Assembly: GCF_043555865.1 (NCBI RefSeq)
Contig: NZ_JBIGHY010000010.1
Span: 136,082-200,081, forward strand
Length of the DNA: 64,000 nt
Direction: 5' to 3'
Source of the DNA: Pelomonas dachongensis
GTDB lineage: Bacteria > Pseudomonadota > Gammaproteobacteria > Burkholderiales > Burkholderiaceae_C
Below the pieces are notes generated by a model. The model was not told the origin of the DNA. It made no database searches and saw nothing but the letters and a program-made list of their open reading frames with translations. The stretch's first letter is position 1. Every line of letters starts with the position of its first letter. The position numbers and the translations under genes are program-made. Below are positions 48,760 to 56,364 of the stretch, in pieces.

Positions 48760-49458
48760 TCACAGCAGCAGTTCCACCTGACGCTCGCCCACGGCCCGGC
48801 CGCTGGCAACACGGCCGCTGTCAAAGCGCACCCTGACGAGCTGGCCTTCGAAGCCCGGCCCCAGGGCCTGGGCCACTGACGACACGGCAAAACCCGCGCC
48901 GACCGCCCTCACCTGCACGGTCTCGCCGGCGGCGAACCACTGGCGGGACTTGAGGTCAGGCGCGCGCAGCGCCTCGGCCGCGCCCACGGGCCGCGCGAGC
49001 GAGCGTCCGATGAGCTGCGCGGGGTCGGTGAACACCGCACCGGCTTCGGCCGCAATGTCGGTATCGGCCAGCGCGAGCTGTTCTTGAGACAAATTGACGC
49101 CGGCCGGCAGCGGGCCGGCGGCCACGACCACCTGACCGATGACGGCCACGCGCACCGGCAGCGTCACGTTCCAGCGCACGCTGCCGTCGACGCAGCGCAG
49201 TCCGATGCGGCTCCTGCCCCAGGCGCGCATGCCGGGCGGCAAGTAGGGCTGCACCTGCCGGCACGGCGCCAGGCGCAGCCGCGGGTCCAGCGCACCCGTC
49301 TCGACCACCACGCGGGTGCCGGGCGGCGCGGTCGCACGCGCCGCGGTCTCGGCCAGCTGCCGCACACGTTCGATCAGTGCCGGGTCCAGCGCGGTCTGCG
49401 CGCGGGCGTACACCCCCGTCAGCGACAGGCACAGCAGGAGCGCAATTCGACACAGCAT
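48760..49458 (-). CDS. flgA: Flagellar P-ring assembly chaperone FlgA
   Basis: 232 residues. Signal peptide (1 to about 23, ending ARA), then the SAF/ChapFlgA domain: LRLAPCRQVQPYLPPG with WNVTLPVRV, LPAGVNLSQEQLALADTDI, and AAGETVQVRAVGAGFAVSSVAQALG. ATG 49458 gives a proper signal; 42 more codons are open upstream without one. It is divergent from flgB, and its client FlgI is missing from this locus. Confidence 0.93.
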   Translation of the reverse strand: MLCRIALLLCLSLTGVYARAQTALDPALIERVRQLAETAARATAPPGTRVVVETGALDPRLRLAPCRQVQPYLPPGMRAWGRSRIGLRCVDGSVRWNVTLPVRVAVIGQVVVAAGPLPAGVNLSQEQLALADTDIAAEAGAVFTDPAQLIGRSLARPVGAAEALRAPDLKSRQWFAAGETVQVRAVGAGFAVSSVAQALGPGFEGQLVRVRFDSGRVASGRAVGERQVELLL

Positions 49459-49601
49459 GGCCGCCACTTTAGGGAAGGCCGCGGTGCCCCTGGATCGGAA
49501 TTGACGGGCTTTGATACCGCTAATCCCGCTCATGTTTCGGCCCGTGCGGCAGAACAATTTGTCCAAGAGCCAGACCGGCTGCACCTCGCGAGAGGCCCCA
49601 G

Positions 49602-50015
49602 ATGTTGAACCGAATCACCGACACGCTGAACTTCCAGACCCAGGCGCTCTCGCTGCGGGCGGAGCGTCAGCGCCTGCTCGCCAGCAACATCGCCAACGCG
49701 GACACGCCGGGCTACCAGGCCCGCGAGATCAACTTCGCCCAGGCGCTGCGCGAGGCCACCGGCGAGGTCGGCACGCCGGGCAGCCTGGCCACCACGCAGC
49801 GCGGCCACATGGCGCCGCTGGCCGGTGCGCGGGGCGAAAGCGGCAAGGCCTACGCGCTGCAGTCGCAGACCAGCATGGACAGCAACGGCGTGGACATGGA
49901 CCGCGAACGCGCCAGCTTCGCCGACAACTCGGTGAAGTACGAAGCCACGCTGCGCTTCATCAACGGCTCCGTGCGCACGACGCTGGACTCGATGAAGTCG
50001 CACACGCAGGGCTGA
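49602..50015 (+). CDS. flgB: Flagellar proximal rod protein FlgB
   Basis: 137 residues. The rod-protein N-terminal motif LLASNIANADTPGYQAREINF is clear, with a helical C-terminus (RASFADNSVKYEATLRFI). First gene of flgBCDEFGH; 143 bases separate it from the divergent flgA, where the operon promoter must lie. Confidence 0.96.
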   Translation: MLNRITDTLNFQTQALSLRAERQRLLASNIANADTPGYQAREINFAQALREATGEVGTPGSLATTQRGHMAPLAGARGESGKAYALQSQTSMDSNGVDMDRERASFADNSVKYEATLRFINGSVRTTLDSMKSHTQG

Positions 50016-50032
50016 GCCAGGAGTAGACCGCC

Positions 50033-50449
50033 ATGTCGATGTTCCAGATCTTCAACGTCTCCGGCAGCGCGGTCAGCGCGCAAAGCCAGCGGCTCAACGT
50101 CGTCGCCAGCAACCTGGCCAACGTCGACACCGTGGCCGGCCCCGACGGCCAGGCCTACAAGACACGCCAGGTGGTGTTCCAGACCCAGCTGATGGGCGCC
50201 GGCGACGACAGCGGCAACGCCGGCGTGCGCGTCACCAACATCACCGAAGACCAGACGCCCGGCCGCCGTGTGCACGACCCCAAGCACCCGCAGGCAGGCG
50301 CCGACGGCTACGTGACGTACTCCAACGTGAACCCGGTGGAGGAGATGGTCAACATGATCTCCGCCTCGCGGTCCTACCAGAACAACATCGAAGTCATGAG
50401 CACGGCCAAGAGCCTGTTGCTGAAGACGCTGCAGCTCGGCCAGGGCTGA
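50033..50449 (+). CDS. flgC: Flagellar proximal rod protein FlgC
   Basis: 138 residues. The N-terminal rod motif NVVASNLANVDTVAGPDGQAY and C-terminal VNPVEEMVNMISASRSYQNNIE are typical. It starts 17 bases after flgB. Confidence 0.96.
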   Translation: MSMFQIFNVSGSAVSAQSQRLNVVASNLANVDTVAGPDGQAYKTRQVVFQTQLMGAGDDSGNAGVRVTNITEDQTPGRRVHDPKHPQAGADGYVTYSNVNPVEEMVNMISASRSYQNNIEVMSTAKSLLLKTLQLGQG

Positions 50450-50463
50450 GCAGGAAGGCCGAC

Positions 50464-51102
50464 ATGATCACCGCACTGAATGGCACATCGACGGGCACGT
50501 CGAGCACGGCCACCAAGAACGCCCAGGACACGCAGGACCGCTTCCTGAAGCTGCTCGTCGCGCAGATGAACAACCAGGATCCGCTGAACCCGATGGACAA
50601 CGCGCAGGTGACGAGCCAGATGGCGCAGATCCAGCAGGTCACCAGCCTGTCCACGCTGGACACCAGCATCAAGGGCCTGGGCGGCCAGCTGGGGCAGATG
50701 CAGGCGCTGCAGTCCATCACGCTGGTGGGCCGCGAGGTCAGCGTGCCCAGCGACAAGGTCCGCGTCGTCAACGGCAAGGTCGAGGCCAGCTTCGAGCTGG
50801 AAGCCGCAGCCAAGAACGTCAAGCTGGAGATCCTGGGCCCGGCCGGCAACGTCATCGACACCAAGGAGCTGGGCGCCCAAGGCACGGGCCGCCAGACCCT
50901 CACCTGGAACGCCGGCACGCTGGCCGCCGAGGGTGTCGACCTGAAGTACCGCCTCACGGCCACCAACGGCACGGCGGCGGTCAAGTCCGTCACCTACGCG
51001 CACGACACGGTTGACGCCGTCTACAGCGAGAACGGCGGCCTGAAGCTCAACCTCGCCCGCCTGGGCCCGGTCGACTACGCGGCGGTCTCGTCCGTCAACT
51101 GA
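50464..51102 (+). CDS. flgD: Flagellar hook capping protein FlgD
   Basis: 212 residues. TQDRFLKLLVAQMNNQDPLNPMDNAQVTSQMAQI is the conserved N-terminal cap segment; the rest is the Ig-like and tudor-like FlgD core. Needed for hook polymerisation and shed afterwards. 14 bases after flgC. Confidence 0.95.
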   Translation: MITALNGTSTGTSSTATKNAQDTQDRFLKLLVAQMNNQDPLNPMDNAQVTSQMAQIQQVTSLSTLDTSIKGLGGQLGQMQALQSITLVGREVSVPSDKVRVVNGKVEASFELEAAAKNVKLEILGPAGNVIDTKELGAQGTGRQTLTWNAGTLAAEGVDLKYRLTATNGTAAVKSVTYAHDTVDAVYSENGGLKLNLARLGPVDYAAVSSVN

Positions 51103-51145
51103 CCCTCCCTGCCCTTTCCTTCCGCACGACAGCAAGGACTCCTCC

Positions 51146-52462
51146 ATGAGCTTCCAGCAAGGCCTCTCCGGGCTCAACGCCTCGTCCAAGAACCTGGACG
51201 TCATCGGCAACAACATTGCCAACTCGGGCACCTACGGCGCCAAGGCGTCGCGAGCGGAGTTCTCCGACGTCTACGCGATGGCGCTGAACGGCGCCGGCCA
51301 GAACCAGATCGGCATCGGCACCTCGCTGCAGACCGTGGCCCAGCAGTTCACGCAGGGCAACATCAGCACCACCGAGAACCCGATGGACCTGGCCATCAAC
51401 GGCGGCGGCTTCTTCCAGCTCAGCGACGGCGTGAACCCGACGCTGTACAGCCGCAACGGCCAGTTCAAGGTGAGCAAGGACGGCTTCATCGTCAACAACG
51501 ACGGCCTCAAGCTGATGGGCTATCCGGCCAATGGCCAGGGCGTCATCCAGCCCGGCACCGCCACGCCGCTGCAACTGCCCACGGGCGGCATCCCGCCGGC
51601 GGTGACGAGCAAGGTGTCGATGGAGTTCAACCTCGACTCCCGCCTGAAGGTCACCGCACCCGAAGACGGCACGGGCACCGGCCTGGACCTGTCGGACAGC
51701 ACCACCTACAACAACGCCACGTCCATGACCGTCTACGACGCCAAGGGCCAGGACGTGGCCGTGACCTTCTACTTCCAGCGGGCTGCGATTGCCGACGACG
51801 GCAGCGACGTCTGGAACGTCTACGCGACCGCCAACGGCACGCCGTTCGACGTCGACGCCGAGGGCAACACCATCTCGGTGGACGACCTGGGCAACCCGAC
51901 GACTCCCTACACGGTGCTGACCTTCCCGTCCACCGGCGGCTCGCCCACCAGCCCGACCGCCCCCATCTCGATGACCGTGCCCGCCGGCACAAGCAACCGC
52001 GGCTACTCCACGCTCGCCATCGAAGGCATCCAGCTGGACCTGAGCGGCATCACCGAGAACGGCAGCAGCTTTGCGGTGACCAACCTGACCCAGGACGGCT
52101 ACGCCCCGGGCCAGCTGACCGGCATCCAGGTCGCCGACGACGGCACCGTGCTGGCGCGCTATTCCAACGGCCAGAGCAAGCCCGCCGGCCAGGTGGAGCT
52201 GGCCAACTTCCGCAACCCACAAGGCCTGCAGCCGATGGGCGGCAACGTCTGGCTGCGCACCGTCGGCTCTGGCGATCCGGTGGTGGGCGTCCCGGGCGAC
52301 GGCAACATGGGCGCGCTGCGCTCGGGTTCGCTGGAGGAAAGCAACGTCGACATCACGGCCGAGCTGGTCAACATGGTGACGGCGCAGCGCGCCTACCAGG
52401 CCAACGCGCAGACGATCAAGACGCAGGACCAGGTCCTGCAGACCATCGTCAACCTGCGCTGA
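51146..52462 (+). CDS. flgE: Flagellar hook protein FlgE
   Basis: 438 residues. N-terminal FQQGLSGLNASSKNLDVIGNNIANSGTYG, inner D1 domain with MDLAINGGGFFQL, a variable D2 region (about 150-330) and C-terminal LVNMVTAQRAYQANAQTIK. Slightly longer than E. coli FlgE (402). 43 bases after flgD. Confidence 0.96.
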   Translation: MSFQQGLSGLNASSKNLDVIGNNIANSGTYGAKASRAEFSDVYAMALNGAGQNQIGIGTSLQTVAQQFTQGNISTTENPMDLAINGGGFFQLSDGVNPTLYSRNGQFKVSKDGFIVNNDGLKLMGYPANGQGVIQPGTATPLQLPTGGIPPAVTSKVSMEFNLDSRLKVTAPEDGTGTGLDLSDSTTYNNATSMTVYDAKGQDVAVTFYFQRAAIADDGSDVWNVYATANGTPFDVDAEGNTISVDDLGNPTTPYTVLTFPSTGGSPTSPTAPISMTVPAGTSNRGYSTLAIEGIQLDLSGITENGSSFAVTNLTQDGYAPGQLTGIQVADDGTVLARYSNGQSKPAGQVELANFRNPQGLQPMGGNVWLRTVGSGDPVVGVPGDGNMGALRSGSLEESNVDITAELVNMVTAQRAYQANAQTIKTQDQVLQTIVNLR

Positions 52463-52487
52463 TATCCACTGACGGCGAGGACGCGCG

Positions 52488-53219
52488 ATGGATCGGATGA
52501 TTTACCTGTCGATGGCCGGCGCCAAAGCGGCCATGCAGCGGCAGGACGTGCTCTCGCACAACCTCGCCAACGTCACGACCAACGGCTTCCGCGCCGAGCT
52601 GCAGGCCTTCCGCGCCGTGCCGGTGCGCGGCGACGGCGCGTCCACGCGCGCCTTCTCGCTGGAAACCACCATCGGCTACAACGACGCGCCCGGCGCGCTG
52701 ACCGCCACCGGGCGCAACCTTGACGTGGCCATGCAGGGCCAGGCCTGGCTGGCCGTGCAGGCCAACGACGGCACCGAGGCCTACACCCGCGCCGGCTCGC
52801 TGGACGTGAACGCCGAGGGCATCCTGGTCATGCGCAACGGCATGCCGGTACTGGGTGACGGCGGCCCCATCAACGTGCCGCCCAACAGCGAGATCGCCAT
52901 CGGCGCCGACGGCACCGTCAGCGCCAAGGCACCCAACCAGCGGCCCACCAACATCGGCCGGCTCAAGCTCGTCACGCCCGAGACGACACAGGCGCTGACG
53001 CGCGGCGACGACGGCTTGTTCCGCGCCGGCGACGGCGACCTACCCGCCGACGCGAACGCCCGGCTGCAGGACGGCGCGCTGGAAAGCTCCAACGTCAGCG
53101 CCGTCGAGACCATGGTCGCCATGATCGCCGCCGGCCGCCAGTTCGAGCAGCAGATGAAGCTGCTGCAACTCGCCCAGACCCAGGGCCAGCAATCGGCCAA
53201 GCTGCTCGGCACCACTTGA
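52488..53219 (+). CDS. flgF: Flagellar distal rod protein FlgF
   Basis: 243 residues. MDRMIYLSMAGAKAAMQRQDVLSHNLANVTTNGF opens it, LDVAMQGQAWLAV marks the core and ESSNVSAVETMVAMIAAGRQFEQQMK the C-terminal helix. Between flgE and flgG as usual. Confidence 0.96.
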   Translation: MDRMIYLSMAGAKAAMQRQDVLSHNLANVTTNGFRAELQAFRAVPVRGDGASTRAFSLETTIGYNDAPGALTATGRNLDVAMQGQAWLAVQANDGTEAYTRAGSLDVNAEGILVMRNGMPVLGDGGPINVPPNSEIAIGADGTVSAKAPNQRPTNIGRLKLVTPETTQALTRGDDGLFRAGDGDLPADANARLQDGALESSNVSAVETMVAMIAAGRQFEQQMKLLQLAQTQGQQSAKLLGTT

Positions 53220-53242
53220 GCAAGACCTAAGGAATCACCGCC

Positions 53243-54025
53243 ATGATGCGCTCGCTCTGGATTGCCAAGACCGGCATGGAAGCCCAGCAACACCAGCTGG
53301 ACAACATCTCCCACAACCTCGCCAACGTCGCGACCAACGGCTACAAGCGCTCGCACGCGGTGTTCGAGGACTTGATCTACCAGAACATGCGCCAGACCGG
53401 CGCCAACAGCACCGAGCAGACCACGTTGCCCACCGGCCTGCAGGTGGGCCTGGGCGTGCGCCCGGTAGCCACCGCGCGCATCTACACGCAGGGCAACCTG
53501 CAGCAGACCAGCAACAACCTGGACCTGGCCATCAAGGGCGACGGCTTCTTCCAGATCCAGATGCCCGACGGCACCACGGCCTACACGCGCGACGGCAGCT
53601 TCCAGCTCGACGCCAACGGCCAGATGGTCACCAGCAACGGCTACACGGTCATGCCCGGTATCACCATCCCGGCGAACGCGCTGAGCCTGACCATCGGCCA
53701 GGACGGCACCGTCAGCGTCACGCAGCCCGGCCAGGCCGCACCGCAGACGGTCGGGCAGATCCAGCTCGCGCGCTTCGTGAACCCCGCAGGCCTGGACCCC
53801 AAGGGCCAGAACCTGTTCACCGAGACCGCGTCGTCGGGCACGCCCAACGCCGGCACGCCCAACAACGATGGCATCGGCGCGCTGGCGCAGGGCTTCGTCG
53901 AAACATCCAACGTCAACGTCGTTGAGGAGCTGGTGCAGATGATCCAGACGCAGCGCGCCTACGAACTGAACTCCAAGGCTGTGCAGACCTCCGACCAGAT
54001 GCTGCAGAAGCTGGCCCAGATCTGA
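53243..54025 (+). CDS. flgG: Flagellar distal rod protein FlgG
   Basis: 260 residues, the usual size. MRSLWIAKTGMEAQQHQLDNISHNLANVATNGYKR, LDLAIKGDGFFQI and FVETSNVNVVEELVQMIQTQRAYELNSK are the family blocks. 23 bases after flgF and 11 before flgH. Confidence 0.97.
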   Translation: MMRSLWIAKTGMEAQQHQLDNISHNLANVATNGYKRSHAVFEDLIYQNMRQTGANSTEQTTLPTGLQVGLGVRPVATARIYTQGNLQQTSNNLDLAIKGDGFFQIQMPDGTTAYTRDGSFQLDANGQMVTSNGYTVMPGITIPANALSLTIGQDGTVSVTQPGQAAPQTVGQIQLARFVNPAGLDPKGQNLFTETASSGTPNAGTPNNDGIGALAQGFVETSNVNVVEELVQMIQTQRAYELNSKAVQTSDQMLQKLAQI

Positions 54026-54036
54026 CGGGAGCGCCC

Positions 54037-54714
54037 ATGAAATACCTCGCCCGCCTCGCATCCCTGGCCCTGGCCGCGCTGCTCGCCGGCTGCGCCACGC
54101 CCTACCCCACGCCGCAGGTGGAGCTGAGCCACACGCCGGTGGTCAACCTCCCGCACGTGCAGCAGCAGCCCGCCAGCAACGGCGCCATCTACCAGGCCGC
54201 CGCCTACCGCCCGCTGTTCGAGGATCACCGCGCACGGCTTGTGGGCGACACGCTGACCATCAACATCACCGAGCGCGTGTCGGCCACGCAAACCAGCACC
54301 AGCGAGCTGAGCAAGACCGGCAACCTGTCGGCCGGCGTCACTGCGCTGCCGGGCATTGCCGCCAACTCCTTCAACCGCGCCAGCGCGTCGGCCACATCGG
54401 CCAACGAGAACCAGGGCAAGGGCAGCAACCAAAACACCAACGAGTTCACCGGCGCCATCACGGCCATCGTGACCGGCGTACTGCCCAACGGCCACCTGAT
54501 GATCAGCGGCGAGAAGCAGATCGGCGTGAACCGCAACGTGGACGTCCTGCGCTTCTCCGGACAGGTCGACCCGCGCATGATCGGCCAGGGCAATGCCGTG
54601 ACCTCAACCGCCGTGGCCAACGTCCGCATCGAACAGCGCGGCCGCGGTGCCGTCAGCGACGCCCACGCGGTGGGCTGGCTGTCGCGGTTCTTCCTGAATC
54701 TGGCGCCGAGTTGA
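54037..54714 (+). CDS. flgH: Flagellar L-ring protein FlgH
   Basis: 225-residue outer-membrane lipoprotein forming the L ring. Lipobox LAGC (Cys about 19), then ARLVGDTLTINITERVSATQTS and VTGVLPNGHLMISGEKQIGVN, ending VGWLSRFFLNLAPS. It is complete. The expected next gene flgI does not follow; a hairpin and recombinase debris begin within ten bases of its stop. Confidence 0.96.
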   Translation: MKYLARLASLALAALLAGCATPYPTPQVELSHTPVVNLPHVQQQPASNGAIYQAAAYRPLFEDHRARLVGDTLTINITERVSATQTSTSELSKTGNLSAGVTALPGIAANSFNRASASATSANENQGKGSNQNTNEFTGAITAIVTGVLPNGHLMISGEKQIGVNRNVDVLRFSGQVDPRMIGQGNAVTSTAVANVRIEQRGRGAVSDAHAVGWLSRFFLNLAPS

Positions 54715-54723
54715 TCGGGCGGT

Positions 54724-54748
54724 GCGGGCGACTGCGAGTCGTGCCCGC
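54724..54748 (+). terminator. Hairpin just past flgH
   Basis: GCGGGC-GACT-gcg-AGTC, a two-base bulge and GCCCGC (54724-54748). Nine bases after the flgH stop; no T-run follows, so termination would be weak or Rho-linked. It may instead be a mobile-element end. Confidence 0.35.
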
Positions 54749-54889
54749 AATGCAGCGTTCTGGAAAGCCCTCAATAACGCTGCCTATGCGCAGATCGCAC
54801 GTATGTCCATCCGGTCGGCTTGCATCAGCGTCAGCGCCTATGTCGGTGAAGGATTGCGGCAGTCGAGGTCTGCGCACAGTCTTTAGCCT

Positions 54890-55039
54890 ACAGCTCTTGC
54901 AGAACCGCATGAGCGAGTCCGGGGCACGATATCTGCGCAGCTTCATGGTTGGTTCCTCCAGCCGGCCCAGCGCCTTCTCCTTCATGGCGAGGTCTGCCTG
55001 CACGTAGCGATGGGTGGTCACCGTGCTCTCGTGACCGAG
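54890..55039 (-). pseudogene. C-terminal fragment of a tyrosine recombinase
   Basis: About 50 codons resembling the end of an IS/RIT-type tyrosine integrase: LGHESTVTTHRYVQADLAMKE with the box II His/catalytic Tyr spacing, then EKALGRLEEPTMK and a FxPPDS-like block (YRAPDSLMRF). Immediately 5' (55042-55040) an in-frame TGA marks the break. The core of a similar enzyme lies on the opposite strand (55058-55347), so an inversion joined two pieces. Confidence 0.72.
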
Positions 55040-55057
55040 TCACAAGCCGATGGGCAG

Positions 55058-55347
55058 CCGGGAGCGAGTTGGTCCTCGCAGCGCGACCATCTGTTGCTGG
55101 CCCTGCTCTACAACACGGGCGCTCGCGTCTGCGAGATCATCGGTGTGCGCGTGGTCGACGTCGTGCTGGACGGTGGCGCCTGCGTCCACCTGCGTGGCAA
55201 GGATCACAAGCTGCGCTCGATCCCGCTGTGGAACGTCACCGTGGTGGAGATCCGGGCCTGGTTGAGGCTGAAACCGACGCTGCGGGGCGGTGCCCACTGC
55301 TGCCCAACCGGGATGGCCAAGCGATGTCAAGGTCGAACGTGAACTGA
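55058..55347 (+). pseudogene. Frameshifted core of a tyrosine recombinase
   Basis: SWSSQRDHLLLALLYNTGARVCEI has the box I catalytic Arg; LRGKDHKLRSIPLW has the beta-hairpin Lys. After LKPTLRGG the frame shifts by one (about 55285-55295) and the other frame continues PLLPNRDGQAMSRSN, as in intact relatives. The C-terminal box II and Tyr are missing here; a matching C-terminal fragment is inverted at 54890-55039. No function expected. Confidence 0.72.
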
Positions 55348-55368
55348 CCTGCAGCGCGGCGCCGCTGG

Positions 55369-55549
55369 CTGCATCCACATCGCCATTCAGAGCATGAGCC
55401 GCGCGCGCGGGTTGGGCGTTCTGCCAATTCGTTCCTTGAGCAGGTGCCAGGCACCTACGCTGGCGACGATGGAGGCGGTATGCAAGTAGGCCGCCGACAG
55501 CGGTATGAGCCAGCCGGTACGGGAAGCTCGGATTGCAGATGATGGCCAC
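55369..55549 (-). pseudogene. Fragment of cytochrome bd-type oxidase subunit I (CydA/CioA)
   Basis: Reading minus strand from 55549: IICNPSFPYRLAHTAV, a frame change, then AAYLHTASIVASVGAWHLLKE, RARLML, a TGA stop (55389-55387) and MAMWMQ. In CioA-type proteins these blocks are contiguous around the NPSFPYR...VGAWHLL helix. One frameshift, one stop and loss of both ends mark it as decayed. No other cyd gene is nearby. Confidence 0.6.
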
Positions 55550-55610
55550 CCAGCTATCAACCTATGCCTTCTGTGCGTGACCGAACGCAACGAACCTAGC
55601 CGCTGTGATG

Positions 55611-55647
55611 CGGTTCGAACCGTTGCCGCGGTTAAGGTTTACTTAAT
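55611..55647 (+). promoter_or_regulatory. Palindrome and PmrA/QseB-type box upstream of the 55711 operon
   Basis: A 12-base perfect palindrome CGGTTCGAACCG (55611-55622) is followed by GTTAAG-GTTTA-CTTAAT (55631-55647). The latter matches the PmrA-family direct repeat YTTAAK-N5-YTTAAK except for the first base. It ends 63 bases before the GTG start of the operon. A PmrA/QseB-class regulator is encoded at the far end of the same region (61356-62042). Confidence 0.65.
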
Positions 55648-55710
55648 CGCCAGCCACCAAGCTCTCGCTTCGTTGCATTCCCGCTGTCCGGGAGCACTGA
55701 AGGAGATCGT

Positions 55711-56364
55711 GTGCCGGCCCAGTCCAAGAGTTCAGAAGCCGATTCATCCGTCGATTACCCGCTAGATCCCGCCCACACGGGGACTGCGGTCTCGCCGGCA
55801 TTGCTGCTCGTCCAGCAGGGCCACCCGCTGCGAGCGGCGGTCGAACAGTTCATACACAGCGTTTACGCCACACACTACGGTGCTGACATCCGCCACTTCG
55901 CGCCGCAGCTGGTGGCGCTGTGCGACGCCGACGGCCAACTGCTCGCTGCTGCCGGCTACCGGCCCGCCAACGTGGAGCCGCTGTTCCTGGAGCGCTACCT
56001 GGACGGACCCGTGCAGGCACTGCTCGGCACCACCGTGGCGCAGCCCCCAAGGCGTGAACGGATCGTGGAAGTCGGTCATCTCGCGGCCGTGCGGGCCGGC
56101 GAGGGCCGCCGGCTGATCCTGCGCCTTGGGCCGCACCTGGCCGCCCAGGGATACCAGTGGGTCGTGAGCACGCTGACCGAAGAACTGCGACACCTTTTCA
56201 TGCGCCTGGGCATCGCGCCAATGGCGCTTGGGGTGGCCGACCCGGCCGTGCTAGGCGCCGACGCTGCGGCCTGGGGGAGCTACTACGACCATCGGCCGGT
56301 AGTGCTGGCCGGGCAGATCGAGGCGGCCTTGCAGTCGCTGTCACGGCGCGGGGTGGCGGCATGA
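55711..56364 (+). CDS. Thermostable-hemolysin family protein
   Basis: 217 residues matching the T_hemolysin family (named after Vibrio delta-VPH): FIHSVYATHYGADIRHFAPQLVAL, GYRPANVEPLFLERYLDGPV, RIVEVGHLAAV, WVVSTLTEELRHLFMRLGI and WGSYYDHRPVVLAGQI. The fold is predicted GNAT/AHL-synthase-like, so an acyltransferase role is more plausible than pore formation. GTG 55711 has AAGGAG about ten bases upstream. First gene of a five-gene overlapping operon preceded by a PmrA-like box. Confidence 0.85.
   Translation: MPAQSKSSEADSSVDYPLDPAHTGTAVSPALLLVQQGHPLRAAVEQFIHSVYATHYGADIRHFAPQLVALCDADGQLLAAAGYRPANVEPLFLERYLDGPVQALLGTTVAQPPRRERIVEVGHLAAVRAGEGRRLILRLGPHLAAQGYQWVVSTLTEELRHLFMRLGIAPMALGVADPAVLGADAAAWGSYYDHRPVVLAGQIEAALQSLSRRGVAA

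Noticed and set aside
49501..49526. TTGACG followed by TAATCC as a flgB promoter
   Set aside because: The spacing is only 14 bases, too short for a sigma-70 promoter, and no flagellar-class motif supports it.
55611..55622. CGGTTCGAACCG resembling a tRNA T-arm
   Set aside because: No acceptor, D or anticodon arm can be built around it; it is a simple palindrome, treated as a possible operator.
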